Shown: positions 8,707 through 16,527, counted from the first letter of the stretch. The stretch is 64,000 bases of DNA from SpSt-398 sp041752235 (GCA_041752235.1 JBGSHM010000015.1:124001-188000), one strand, 5' to 3'. Made by a program: numbers and translations. Notes: generated by a model not told the origin, from the letters alone.

Positions 8707-9330
8707 ATGGCAGTATCAAAAGGTGGTTTCAAACCGGCTGGATCCGGTGGTTTCAACAGACCCAAACCGGGTGGTGGATTCAACAGGGGGCGTTTCATGC
8801 CTCGCAAAGAAGCTGAACACCGCATCAATCATTTTATCCGTGTACCGGAAGTTCGCCTGGTCGGCGATAACGTCGAAGTAGGCGTTTACACCATTCAGGA
8901 AGCGATGAAGATCGCCCAGGATCAAGCCCTTGACCTGGTGGAAATTTCTCCCACAGCCGTTCCTCCCGTGTGTAAAGTGATCGACTACAACAAATTCCTC
9001 TACGATAAAAAGAAGAAGGAAAAGGAAATGAAGGCAAAAAGCAAGACCTCCGAAGTAAAGGAGATCCGCTTTACGCCCAATACCGATGAACACGACTTCG
9101 AGTTCAAGTCTAAACACGCCGAAAAATTCCTCAAAGATGGCAATAAGGTAAAAGCCTATGTCCAGTTTAAAGGACGTGCCATCCAGTTCAAAGACCGCGG
9201 AGAGCTACTTCTCCTCAAGTTTGCCGAAAGACTCGCCGAAGTTGGCGCCCTGGAGCATATGCCCCAGATGGAAGGCCGCCGGATGCACGCGATCTTTGTT
9301 CCAAAAGGAAAGAAGAAAGGCGACAAGTAG
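8707..9330 (+). CDS. infC: Translation initiation factor IF-3
   Basis: A 207-residue IF-3 that binds the 30S subunit and checks the initiator codon. After a Gly/Asn/Phe-rich N-terminal extension (about 30 residues: GGFKPAGSGGF, GGGFNRGRF) the N domain starts RINHFIRVPEVRLVG, then the lysine-rich linker (KKKEKEMKAKSK) and the C domain KEIRFTPNTDEHDFEFK to MHAIFVPKGKK. The start is a plain ATG, not the AUU autoregulatory codon of enterobacteria. The 84-base gap from thrS holds only weak short stems (5-6 bp). Confidence 0.97.
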   Translation: MAVSKGGFKPAGSGGFNRPKPGGGFNRGRFMPRKEAEHRINHFIRVPEVRLVGDNVEVGVYTIQEAMKIAQDQALDLVEISPTAVPPVCKVIDYNKFLYDKKKKEKEMKAKSKTSEVKEIRFTPNTDEHDFEFKSKHAEKFLKDGNKVKAYVQFKGRAIQFKDRGELLLLKFAERLAEVGALEHMPQMEGRRMHAIFVPKGKKKGDK

Positions 9331-9495
9331 GAAATAAGAAATAAAGAACAGAAAATAAGGAATAAGAAAGTGGGCTTTTATTTTGATTGACGTTGATTAT
9401 CAATGCCTTAATAAAAATATTTCGTCACTTCCTTATTCCTTTTTTTCTGTTCCTTATTTCTTATTTTCTGTTCCTTATTTCTTATTTTATTTCTT
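9331..9495. repeat. Two-armed heptamer array (GAAATAA / TTATTTC) between infC and rpmI
   Basis: Left arm from 9331: GAAATAA, GAAATAA, AGAACAG, AAAATAA, GGAATAA, GAAAGTG in 7-base phase, starting right after the infC stop. Right arm about 9426-9495: CACTTCC, TTATTCC, CTGTTCC, TTATTTC, TTATTTT words, the reverse complements of the left arm, with some duplication. The two arms could form a long A-U-rich hairpin in a read-through transcript. The right arm ends just before the rpmI promoter. Confidence 0.85.
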
Positions 9496-9505
9496 TTTTT
9501 TCTCT

Positions 9506-9513
9506 TACCTTTG
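9506..9513 (+). promoter_or_regulatory. Predicted -7 box TACCTTTG of rpmI
   Basis: Exact TAnnTTTG match 83 bases before the rpmI ATG, just after the heptamer array. It would give a leader of roughly 75-80 bases for the rpmI-rplT mRNA. Confidence 0.6.
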
Positions 9514-9530
9514 CGCTCCATTTCCTGAAC

Positions 9531-9566
9531 AGGCTCGACAAGGATCCCGGATGTCTGGGAACGCCT
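9531..9566 (+). promoter_or_regulatory. Candidate structured leader of rpmI-rplT
   Basis: Outer pair AGGC (9531-9534) with GCCT (9563-9566), and an inner stem TCCCGG (9545-9550) with CTGGGA (9555-9560) closing an ATGT tetraloop with one G-U pair. In several bacteria L20 represses its own mRNA by binding a leader structure; this stem is only a candidate for such a site here. Confidence 0.3.
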
Positions 9567-9595
9567 CAAAGGATTCATAATTAAAGCATTCTAAA

Positions 9596-9793
9596 ATGCC
9601 TAAGGTAAAAACGAATTCCAGTGCCAAAAAGCGCTTTAAAGTGACTGGCACCGGGAAGATCACCCACCAGAAGTCGTTCAAACGACACATTCTCACCAAG
9701 AAATCTACTAAACGAAAAAGAGGCATGCGTATCGACGGCACTGTTCACAAGTCGAACCTCGATTTTGTGAAAAGACTGTTGAGGCTGAAATAA
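9596..9793 (+). CDS. rpmI: Ribosomal protein L35
   Basis: A 65-residue, highly basic protein (MPKVKTNSSAKKRFKVTGTG, then KKSTKRKRG) that matches L35 over its full length. Component of the 50S subunit, placed before rplT as in nearly all bacteria. It has its own predicted promoter behind the heptamer array, so its expression may be partly uncoupled from infC. Confidence 0.97.
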   Translation: MPKVKTNSSAKKRFKVTGTGKITHQKSFKRHILTKKSTKRKRGMRIDGTVHKSNLDFVKRLLRLK

Positions 9794-9797
9794 CAAC

Positions 9798-9916
9798 TTT
9801 TAGCCTTTGGCTATTAGCTTTTAGCCATTAGCCCGAAAGGTCCAAACAGCATTCAGTAGAAAATCAAATCAAAAACTAATAGCTTTTAGCGTACAGCTAA
9901 CAGCTACTAGAAGTAA
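9798..9916. repeat. Two-armed heptamer array (TTTTAGC / GCTAAAA-type words) between rpmI and rplT
   Basis: Left arm 9798-9832: TTTTAGC, CTTTGGC, TATTAGC, TTTTAGC, CATTAGC. Right arm 9875-9916: ACTAATA, GCTTTTA, GCGTACA, GCTAACA, GCTACTA, GAAGTAA. The words belong to the same set as at 14941, 38763 and 54692. It starts 4 bases after the rpmI stop and ends 19 bases before rplT, so it lies inside an operon that is usually tightly packed. Confidence 0.85.
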
Positions 9917-9935
9917 AAAGTCAAAAAATTCGCAT

Positions 9936-10280
9936 ATGCCTCGTTCCGTTAACTCCGCTGCTTCCAAAGCACGCAGAAAAAAGATTCTCAAAAAAGCCAA
10001 AGGCTTTTATGGTAAAAGGAAGAATGTCTACACCGTTGCCAAAAACGTAGTAGAAAAAGGGATGACCTATAGCTATGTAGGTCGTAAACTCAAGAAAAGG
10101 TCTTACCGCCAACTCTGGATCGCCCGTATCAATGCGGCCGTTCGTGAGGAAGGGCTGACCTACTCCGAATTTATCAACAAACTGGCCAAAAATGGCATCG
10201 AGCTTGACCGTAAGGTACTGGCTGATCTGGCCATGAACAACCCCGAGACCTTCAAGGCGCTCGTGGCCCAGGTGAAATAA
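9936..10280 (+). CDS. rplT: Ribosomal protein L20
   Basis: A 114-residue basic protein matching L20 throughout (MPRSVNSAASKARRKKILKK, then YSYVGRKLKKRSYRQLWIARINAA). It is an early 50S assembly protein bound to 23S rRNA domain I/II, and in other bacteria also the repressor of its own operon. Followed by a strong intrinsic terminator. Confidence 0.98.
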   Translation: MPRSVNSAASKARRKKILKKAKGFYGKRKNVYTVAKNVVEKGMTYSYVGRKLKKRSYRQLWIARINAAVREEGLTYSEFINKLAKNGIELDRKVLADLAMNNPETFKALVAQVK

Positions 10281-10309
10281 GATTTTCAGCTTGACGAAGC
10301 TGATCCACC

Positions 10310-10341
10310 ATCCAGCCCGCTCTGTGGGCTGGATTTTTTTT
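10310..10341 (+). terminator. Intrinsic terminator of the rplT operon
   Basis: Perfect 9-bp stem ATCCAGCCC (10310-10318) / GGGCTGGAT (10326-10334) with a 7-base loop, followed by a run of eight T. Confidence 0.9.
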
Positions 10342-10393
10342 GCCCGTTCAGGGAAAATTTTCAGATGAAATTTCGGATAATTCACCAATCCGT

Positions 10394-10401
10394 TACATTT
10401 G
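10394..10401 (+). promoter_or_regulatory. Predicted -7 box TACATTTG of the decarboxylase gene
   Basis: Exact TAnnTTTG match, 40 bases upstream of ATG 10442 and downstream of the rplT terminator. Confidence 0.55.
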
Positions 10402-10441
10402 TACCCGTTAAAACAATCACTTCCAATCTCAGCACCGGTAA

Positions 10442-11839
10442 ATGAACAATACCTACCACGACCTCGTCCAGCAAACATTTGATTTCCCCCAGGATGGTTT
10501 TGAAGTAAAAGATGGGTATCTCGAATTCAATGGAGTCGACATCAAAGCCTTGATCGACAAGTACGGAACACCCCTCAAGCTGTCCTACCTTCCGAAGATC
10601 GGGATGCAGATCAAAAAGGCCAAACAGATGTTTGACAACGCGATGAAAAAGCACCGGTATGAGGGGAAGTACTTTTATTGCTATTGTACCAAGAGCTCCC
10701 ATTTCAGTTTTGTGGTGGAAGAAGCCCTCAAACATGACATCCACCTGGAGACCTCCTACGCGTATGATATCGAGATCATCAAAAAGCTGTACGAAAAAAA
10801 GAAGATCACGAAGGATGTCCATATCATTTGCAACGGGTTTAAACAAAAAGGGTATACCCGACGCATTGCCCAATTGCTTAATTCCGGGTTTTCCAATGTG
10901 ATCCCCGTGCTGGATAATAAAGATGAACTAAAGGAGTATGCCAAGTCGGTCAGGGTTCCTTTTAAATTAGGTATCCGTGTGGCCGCTGAGGAAGAACCCA
11001 CATTCCCTTTCTATACCTCCCGGCTGGGAATCAGGGCCAAGGATATCCTGGAATTCTATGTGGACCGGATTGAAGGATATGAAAGCAAATTTCAACTCAA
11101 AATGCTCCATATCTTCCTGAATAAAGGCATCAAGGATGATATCTATTACTGGAGTGAGTTGAACAAGATCATCAACCTCTATTGCCAACTCAAAAAGATC
11201 TGCCCCGAACTCGATTCAATCAATATCGGCGGCGGTTTTCCCATTAAACATTCGCTCGGCTTTAATTACGACTACCAGTTCATGATCAATGAGATCGTGC
11301 GTAATATCAAAGTAGCCTGTAAAAAAGCCAAGGTTCCCATGCCCAATATCTTTACCGAATTCGGAAGCTATACGGTGGGCGAGAGCATGGCGCATATTTA
11401 TAGCGTCATTGGCGAGAAAGTACAGAATGACCGGGAGAACTGGTACATGATCGATTCATCCTTTATCACCACTCTGCCAGATACCTGGGGGATCGGGGAA
11501 CGCTTCCTGCTCCTGCCTATCAATAAGTGGGATTCGGAATACCAACGGGTGGTACTTGGTGGGATCACCTGTGACAGCCATGATTATTACGACTCCGAAG
11601 AACACATCAACGAAGTCTTCCTGCCCAAGGTCAATAACGGAGAACCCCTTTATCTCGGTTTCTTCCATACAGGCGCTTATCAGGACCAGATCAGTGGCTA
11701 TGGGGGTATCAAACACTGTTTGATCCCATCACCCAAACACATCATTGTTGGACAGGATAAGAATGGAAAATTGGTAGACTGGGTCTATGCAAAGGAACAG
11801 ACCGCCCAGAGTATGCTCAAGATCCTGGGCTACGTATAG
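10442..11839 (+). CDS. speA: PLP-dependent fold-III decarboxylase, arginine decarboxylase type
   Basis: A 465-residue alanine-racemase-fold decarboxylase of the kind annotated as arginine decarboxylase in Bacteroidota; it would make agmatine for polyamine synthesis. The PLP-binding lysine is in YCYCTKSSH (about residue 80), the Gly-rich phosphate site is NIGGGFP, and the C-terminal active-site cysteine/aspartate motif is GGITCDSHDYYD, with TGAYQDQISGYGG near the end. It is shorter than the 630-residue E. coli SpeA because it lacks the extra insertions. Arginine versus other basic substrates cannot be settled from sequence, so the symbol is tentative. Confidence 0.75.
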   Translation: MNNTYHDLVQQTFDFPQDGFEVKDGYLEFNGVDIKALIDKYGTPLKLSYLPKIGMQIKKAKQMFDNAMKKHRYEGKYFYCYCTKSSHFSFVVEEALKHDIHLETSYAYDIEIIKKLYEKKKITKDVHIICNGFKQKGYTRRIAQLLNSGFSNVIPVLDNKDELKEYAKSVRVPFKLGIRVAAEEEPTFPFYTSRLGIRAKDILEFYVDRIEGYESKFQLKMLHIFLNKGIKDDIYYWSELNKIINLYCQLKKICPELDSINIGGGFPIKHSLGFNYDYQFMINEIVRNIKVACKKAKVPMPNIFTEFGSYTVGESMAHIYSVIGEKVQNDRENWYMIDSSFITTLPDTWGIGERFLLLPINKWDSEYQRVVLGGITCDSHDYYDSEEHINEVFLPKVNNGEPLYLGFFHTGAYQDQISGYGGIKHCLIPSPKHIIVGQDKNGKLVDWVYAKEQTAQSMLKILGYV

Positions 11840-11846
11840 TCCGGTC

Positions 11847-11915
11847 TCAGCAAGCCACTGCCATCCCGATCACACCGAGGAGGATAACCGTTTGTATAAT
11901 TTTTTCCATCTTCAT
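11847..11915 (-). CDS. Possible 22-residue membrane microprotein
   Basis: An ATG-started frame on the - strand encoding a basic N-terminus (MKMEKIIQ) then a continuous hydrophobic segment (TVILLGVIGMAVAC) and stop. This is the size and pattern of a single-pass small membrane protein. It lies between the decarboxylase and the NTF2-like gene, antisense to both. I see no convincing -7 box upstream, and so short a frame can occur by chance. Confidence 0.2.
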   Translation of the reverse strand: MKMEKIIQTVILLGVIGMAVAC

Positions 11916-11977
11916 GCGGGAGAGAATTACTTTTATTCCCGCAATCATTTTGCCGCTAAATCTTAATTCCCGTTAAC

Positions 11978-12442
11978 ATGAAACGCTTTTTGCTTTTCTT
12001 AACATCGTATTTACTGATACAATCAGTCAGTATGGCCCAAACAAACCCGGCTACTGCCGAGGATTCGGTCAAGGCCGTTGTCAACCAACTTTTCAAAGGA
12101 ATGAAATCTGCCGACCCGGAAATGATCAGATCGAGTTTTGGTGATAGCGCGATTCTGCAAACCATTGTACGTGGCAGGGAAGGGGTAGATGTAAAAAATG
12201 AACGGGTAGCTGATTTTATCAACTCCATTTCAAGTATCCCTCCTGGAGATGCCGATGAACGCATACAATTTGAAACCATTCGCATCGACGGGCCACTCGC
12301 CATCGTTTGGACGCCCTATCAATTTTATTATAAAGGCCAGTTCAGCCATTGTGGGGTCAATAGCTTTCAGCTTGTTCGAATAAAGGGTGTGTGGAAGATC
12401 CAGTACCTTATCGATACCAGAAGGAAGCAAGGCTGCGAGTGA
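11978..12442 (+). CDS. Secreted NTF2-like (SnoaL/DUF4440-type) protein
   Basis: A 154-residue protein with a signal peptide (MKRFLLFLTSYLLIQSVSMA) followed by one cone-shaped NTF2-like domain: helix AVVNQLFKGMKSADPEMI, strands SFGDSAILQT, DGPLAIVWTPYQFYYKG, and HCGVNSFQLVRIKGVWKI. Such domains bind small molecules or act as isomerases, but many Bacteroidota copies are uncharacterised, and no catalytic pair stands out. The gene stands alone; its stop is 3 bases from the convergent gene's stop. Confidence 0.8.
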   Translation: MKRFLLFLTSYLLIQSVSMAQTNPATAEDSVKAVVNQLFKGMKSADPEMIRSSFGDSAILQTIVRGREGVDVKNERVADFINSISSIPPGDADERIQFETIRIDGPLAIVWTPYQFYYKGQFSHCGVNSFQLVRIKGVWKIQYLIDTRRKQGCE

Positions 12443-12445
12443 GCA

Positions 12446-13714
12446 TCAGGCTCCGCCCTTCAACCGGTACTTCTTATTTACTTTCGGACTAGTAAAATAC
12501 CGGTTCAATTCTTCGGCCGACATATTATTGGTGAGCTCTACCGGAACATCAATGAGTTGTATCTGAATCTGCTTTAATTCTTCCTTGAGCTTGGCTGTTT
12601 TCTTGAGAATATCCGGATCCTTATCACCTACCCGCATATTATCATTGACCATATATTCCAATCGTTTGATCGAGGTGCGGATCACAGATGCCTGGTTCTG
12701 TTCAACGATCTTGGTTGGTGCAGCAGCCTCCTTTACAGGTACCAGCGCCACACCCACGCTGGGAAGCACCTTTCCGGTGTTCTTGGCCCCTTCGCTGCTC
12801 GACGTATTCAGGATCGTTCCAGCCAGGGCGGAGGTTCCGGAAGTCAGGTCAAATGCCGTACGAGTGGACTTTGTCTTTTTTAACCGTTTATCCAACTGGA
12901 GAAAGGTAAATTTCAACTTCAATACATAGGTACGAATATTATCGGCGAGCTGGTCAAATTCCTGATTCACCAGGGGATAGTTCAGGGCATTGCGAACGAT
13001 CAGTTTGATGGTTGCTGTGTCCTTGGCCTGGAAGCGCGTGGCTCCGATAAAATTCAGATAGAGGATACGCTGTTTGGTTTCATCATTATCGCGGACAAAA
13101 TCATATCCTGGTGTCCAGGTGAATTCATCGTTGCATTTTTCTACGAGGGAGAATCCGGAGATCGTCTCTGAACTGGTAAAGAGAATATTATCGATCGGGA
13201 AGGAGCCTGCCTCACAAAGGACCCGGAAATTCAAGTGCTCACCCTCATCGATCGAAAGAGTGCTGCTTACCGTTGGTTTGACCCTTGAGGGGATGATCTC
13301 GGTATTGTAAAAGACCAGCGTGATCGAGGTATCGACAAACTCATGTTGATTGTGCAGGTTCTGTACACCCAGGTTGACCTTGTATTCAACATCGTATTTT
13401 AGTTTGCCGGATAGGAAGAATGATTTTTCCGCTTTAAAGGTCATCAAACCATTATCCTTGTTGATCTTTAATCCCAGGGGTGAGTTTTTCAGGTACCAGT
13501 AATAATCACGGGGATCTTTATTGATCTGAAATCCATAATTAAGGGTAGAATCAACATGGAGCGTGAAAAAGGGATTCAGATTGACAATACGAAGCAGGGT
13601 GTCCGTATTCTCCGGAACAGCCACAACAGGTATGGTATCCCTGTGGGCAATAACCTGTGCCAAAGCCTTTTCTGAAAGGAAAAACAAACAACAGATCAGC
13701 GCTGCCTTTTTCAT
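12446..13714 (-). CDS. Secreted protein with Ig/cadherin-like repeats, unknown function
   Basis: A 422-residue protein with signal peptide MKKAALICCLFFLSEKALA. Residues about 30-260 look like two beta-sandwich domains of the putative-Ig/cadherin type (GLKINKDNGLMTFKAEKS; then IDEGEHLNFRVLCEAG with FTWTPGYDFVRDND). The C-terminal 130 residues are helical, with a likely coiled coil (ILKKTAKLKEELKQIQIQL) and a Ser/Thr-rich connector. No enzyme motif seen. It would be periplasmic or surface-exposed. Confidence 0.75.
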   Translation of the reverse strand: MKKAALICCLFFLSEKALAQVIAHRDTIPVVAVPENTDTLLRIVNLNPFFTLHVDSTLNYGFQINKDPRDYYWYLKNSPLGLKINKDNGLMTFKAEKSFFLSGKLKYDVEYKVNLGVQNLHNQHEFVDTSITLVFYNTEIIPSRVKPTVSSTLSIDEGEHLNFRVLCEAGSFPIDNILFTSSETISGFSLVEKCNDEFTWTPGYDFVRDNDETKQRILYLNFIGATRFQAKDTATIKLIVRNALNYPLVNQEFDQLADNIRTYVLKLKFTFLQLDKRLKKTKSTRTAFDLTSGTSALAGTILNTSSSEGAKNTGKVLPSVGVALVPVKEAAAPTKIVEQNQASVIRTSIKRLEYMVNDNMRVGDKDPDILKKTAKLKEELKQIQIQLIDVPVELTNNMSAEELNRYFTSPKVNKKYRLKGGA

Positions 13715-13803
13715 CCTTGAATTGTTTTGTTGGGGTTAATAGGATGCAAAATAACTATAAATAAAGGATTATGTAAGCATAAAGAATAGTGCAGGGCAGG
13801 TAT

Positions 13804-13835
13804 AAAAAAACCCATCCCGAAGAATCGGGACGGGG
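13804..13835 (-). terminator. Intrinsic terminator of hsp20
   Basis: Read on the - strand: a 10-bp stem (CCCGTCCCGA / TCGGGATGGG, one G-U) with a 4-base loop, followed by a run of seven T. It sits 62 bases downstream of the hsp20 stop. Confidence 0.85.
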
Positions 13836-13897
13836 TGTAAACCAAAACCAACTGCTTATGAGAAACTCTTAATGCTTTATAACAATTAGATGCTTTA

Positions 13898-14308
13898 TTA
13901 GTTGATAACAATCGCTTTGCTTGTTTCTTTGACTTCTTTTTTCTTCGGAAGGTTTAATGCCAGTATACCATTGACGTAAGAAGCCTGGATACTGGTTGCG
14001 TCGATTTGCTCATCAATTGTGAAAGAACGCTTAAAATTCCGGAAGGTATATTCCCGGCGCAACAGTTTTTCCTCCCTGTTTTCCTGGGTCTTTTCCACCG
14101 AAATGGTCAGGAGGTTTCCCTCCAGGTTGACTTTGAAGTCGGCTTTTTCAAAACCGGGGGCCACCACTTCCAGTTGGTAGGCATCCGCTGTTTCCCGAAT
14201 ATTCACAGGAACCGTCATCCGGCTGGTTGTTTCATTGAAAAATACCGGCAGGTCCTGGAAAATGCTGTCAATGAGGCTGGGTCTGTTATTAAATCTTACG
14301 TGTGTCAT
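13898..14308 (-). CDS. Small heat shock protein, Hsp20/alpha-crystallin family
   Basis: A 136-residue ATP-independent holdase. The alpha-crystallin domain runs from VPVNIRETADAYQLEVVAPGF to ASYVNGILALNLPKK, including the conserved G-I-L (GILALNLP) and the F-x-R-x-F-like segment FRNFKRSF; a short C-terminal tail carries IVI, the I-x-I motif that docks between dimers. Size and structure match Bacteroidota Hsp20. It is divergent from the bacilliredoxin gene; the 212-base gap has a hairpin at 14411-14429 (ATTTCCG/CGGAAAT) but no recognised CIRCE element. Confidence 0.95.
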   Translation of the reverse strand: MTHVRFNNRPSLIDSIFQDLPVFFNETTSRMTVPVNIRETADAYQLEVVAPGFEKADFKVNLEGNLLTISVEKTQENREEKLLRREYTFRNFKRSFTIDEQIDATSIQASYVNGILALNLPKKKEVKETSKAIVIN

Positions 14309-14487
14309 AACTTTTTAGTTTTGGTATAGTATGCTCAAAGGCTGTACCATGCCAGATTTTATGTTTTTCTTATGACGAAATGGAAGGATTTGAATGAATG
14401 GAGCGACAGAATTTCCGAAATGCGGAAATATTTCTGCCATAATTACTTATAACTATTTACTGGTGGGTACGTTATTCAAATAATCAA

Positions 14488-14495
14488 TAATTTTG
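14488..14495 (+). promoter_or_regulatory. Predicted -7 box TAATTTTG of the bacilliredoxin gene
   Basis: Exact TAnnTTTG match 25 bases before ATG 14521, giving a leader of about 20 bases. Confidence 0.5.
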
Positions 14496-14520
14496 CTTTT
14501 TAAAATTATATCTAAACTAT

Positions 14521-14934
14521 ATGTATCCTGAAGAGATTGTAATACCGATGAAGGAAGAGTTGACTGAGAACGGCTTTTCCGAATTATTGACTCCTGGTGA
14601 AGTAGATGCCCAACTGGCACAGAAAGGTACCACACTGGTGATGATCAATTCTGTTTGTGGATGTTCGGCAGGCACTGCCCGCCCGGGTGTATTGATGGCG
14701 GTGATCAATGGCGGCAAAAAACCAGATCATCTGACCACAACCTTTGCTGGCTTTGATGTGGATGCTGTAAAGAAACTTAGGGAACATTTGTTACCCTATC
14801 CTCCATCTTCTCCAGCCATTGCCCTTTTTAAGGATGGCCAATTGGTCCATTTAATTGAAAGACACCAGATCGAAGGTCGGCCTGCTCAGGTGATCGCCAG
14901 TAACCTGATGGCGGCATTTGAGGAACATTGCTAA
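14521..14934 (+). CDS. brxA: BrxA/BrxB family bacilliredoxin
   Basis: A 137-residue thioredoxin-fold protein with the family's CGC active site (Cys46-Gly-Cys48 in NSVCGCSAGTARPG), which removes bacillithiol from S-thiolated proteins in organisms that make that thiol. The rest matches the family (FAGFDVDAVKKLREHL, PSSPAIALFKDGQLVHLIERHQIEGR). Bacillithiol is known in Bacteroidota, so the role fits, but no bshA/B/C gene is in this window. It is followed directly by a heptamer array. Confidence 0.92.
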   Translation: MYPEEIVIPMKEELTENGFSELLTPGEVDAQLAQKGTTLVMINSVCGCSAGTARPGVLMAVINGGKKPDHLTTTFAGFDVDAVKKLREHLLPYPPSSPAIALFKDGQLVHLIERHQIEGRPAQVIASNLMAAFEEHC

Positions 14935-14940
14935 ATGGAA

Positions 14941-15049
14941 GCTATTAGCTATTAGCTATTAGTTGTTAGCTATTAGTAACTTAATATCCACATTTTTTTA
15001 ATTATTAGAAAAGGTCAAAAAGCTAATGGCTAATAGCTAACAGCTTTTA
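14941..15049. repeat. Two-armed heptamer array (GCTATTA / TAATAGC) before lgt
   Basis: Left arm 14941-14975: GCTATTA three times, GTTGTTA, GCTATTA. AT-rich spacer 14976-15021. Right arm 15022-15049: GCTAATG, GCTAATA, GCTAACA, GCTTTTA. Both arms are in 7-base phase and pair with each other. It ends 11 bases before the -7 box of lgt. Confidence 0.85.
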
Positions 15050-15060
15050 ACGAAATCCCC

Positions 15061-15068
15061 TATCTTTC
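15061..15068 (+). promoter_or_regulatory. Predicted -7 box TATCTTTC of lgt, leaderless spacing
   Basis: TATCTTTC (last base off consensus), four bases before ATG 15073. Confidence 0.45.
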
Positions 15069-15072
15069 CCCC

Positions 15073-16377
15073 ATGTATCCAAACCTTTATTATGTCTTCA
15101 AGGATCTGTTTGGGATGGAAGTTCCTTTCCTTCGGTATGTGAACAGTTTTGGGTTCTTTGTAGCCCTGGCATTTATTTTGGCCGCTGTGGTGTTGACGAT
15201 TGAATTAAAACGAAAGAGTAAACTATTACAACCAACAGAAGTAGAAGTGATGGTGGGCAAACCAGCCACCACTTCCGAAATACTTATAAATTTTCTGTTG
15301 GGTTTTTTATTGGGGTATAAAATTTTAGGGTTATTCCTGATGAGTTCATCGGCTACGGATGATCCACAGGCTTTCATATTTTCCACAATCGGTAACTGGC
15401 CGGCAGGTATCCTCCTGGGTCTCTTTTTTGCCGGGTTGAAATGGTGGGAGAAGAACCGGCAAAAACTTCCCAAGCCGGAAAAAAGAAAATTGCGGATATG
15501 GCCGCATGACCGGGTAGGGGAGATCACCATCATTGCCCTTGTTTTTGGATTACTGGGGGCCAAACTTTTTGACATTTTTGAAAACTGGTCGGATTTCCTC
15601 AAACATCCCAGCGATTATTTGTTGTCACCAGCCGGACTTACCTTTTATGGGGGCCTGATCTGCGCCACCCTGGCTATTTGGTGGTATGCCCGCAAACACA
15701 AGATCGGTATGCGCCATTTGGCGGATGCGGCGGCTCCAGCCCTGATGATGGCCTATGCCGTGGGAAGGATTGGCTGCCAGGTTTCGGGTGATGGTGACTG
15801 GGGAATCTATAATTCAGCCTATGCCACCGACTCAACCGGTGTGGTAACCCGGGCTATGCCGGGCCAGTTTGAGGCCACCCTGAATGAAAATACAACCTAT
15901 TATCTCAATCATTTTGATGTGGACTCCCTGTCGGAAGTGCCACATAAAGCCTTTGTAAAACCCAATTGGATGAGTTTTCTGCCCGATTGGGTCATTGCCT
16001 ACGATTATCCACACAACGTAAATGAAGAGGGGATGCGGCTGGCGGGTTGTACCGACGAAAAATTCTGTAACCACCTGCCAATACCTGTCTATCCAACAGC
16101 CTTTTACGAAACCATTGTCTGCCTCCTGCTTTTTGGAGGTCTCTGGGCTTTTCGGAAACGAATGAAAATGGCTGGGCAAATGTTCTCTGTTTACCTGATC
16201 CTGAATGGATTGGAACGGTTTTTCATTGAAAAGATCCGGGTCAATAATAAGCTGGATTGGGGGAGCATTAAGCCAACTCAGGCTGAAATTATCTCCGCCA
16301 GCCTGGTTTTACTGGGTATTGGCCTGTTCTTCTACCTGCGAAACAAGGACAAAAAGGAAAAGATGTCCACCGACTGA
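15073..16377 (+). CDS. lgt: Prolipoprotein diacylglyceryl transferase, with an extra internal segment
   Basis: A 434-residue inner-membrane enzyme that adds diacylglycerol to the lipobox cysteine of lipoproteins. Seven or so membrane segments are visible, with the signature GRIGCQVSGDGDWG at about residues 235-248, YPTAFYE near 341 (the H-P-x-Q-LYE-like motif) and LERFFIEKIRVNNK near the C-terminus. Typical Lgt is about 270-290 residues; here a poorly conserved soluble stretch of roughly 90 residues (after GDWG, rich in Asp/Asn/Thr) lies between the signature and YPTAFYE, facing the periplasm, and the segment near residues 35-60 is also expanded. Known Bacteroidota Lgt are often long. Confidence 0.93.
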   Translation: MYPNLYYVFKDLFGMEVPFLRYVNSFGFFVALAFILAAVVLTIELKRKSKLLQPTEVEVMVGKPATTSEILINFLLGFLLGYKILGLFLMSSSATDDPQAFIFSTIGNWPAGILLGLFFAGLKWWEKNRQKLPKPEKRKLRIWPHDRVGEITIIALVFGLLGAKLFDIFENWSDFLKHPSDYLLSPAGLTFYGGLICATLAIWWYARKHKIGMRHLADAAAPALMMAYAVGRIGCQVSGDGDWGIYNSAYATDSTGVVTRAMPGQFEATLNENTTYYLNHFDVDSLSEVPHKAFVKPNWMSFLPDWVIAYDYPHNVNEEGMRLAGCTDEKFCNHLPIPVYPTAFYETIVCLLLFGGLWAFRKRMKMAGQMFSVYLILNGLERFFIEKIRVNNKLDWGSIKPTQAEIISASLVLLGIGLFFYLRNKDKKEKMSTD

Positions 16378-16431
16378 CGCTGAAAACCAAAGATTTTTCC
16401 ACAACCGTTATGAGAAACGGGATTTGAAGTG

Positions 16432-16439
16432 TATTTTTG
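16432..16439 (+). promoter_or_regulatory. Predicted -7 box TATTTTTG of rpoD
   Basis: Exact TAnnTTTG match, with a predicted leader of roughly 85 bases before ATG 16528. Confidence 0.5.
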
Positions 16440-16527
16440 CAGACAGTCCACGACGGTATTAACTTATCCTTTTCATCTTCCTTGAACAAACCAGTACAAT
16501 TAATCGTTTATCAAGTAATTAATCAGT

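Noticed and set aside
9331..9495. rpmI upstream array as an intrinsic terminator of infC
   Set aside because: The arms are A-U-rich, and a T-rich right arm is not the GC stem plus U run of an intrinsic terminator; kept as repeat only.
9383..9584. Two 65-residue frames rich in Phe/Ser/Leu
   Set aside because: They are translations of the T-rich right arm of the heptamer array.
13711..13911. 66-residue - strand frame between hsp20 and the Ig-like protein
   Set aside because: It spans the hsp20 terminator hairpin and overlaps both neighbours, without family features.
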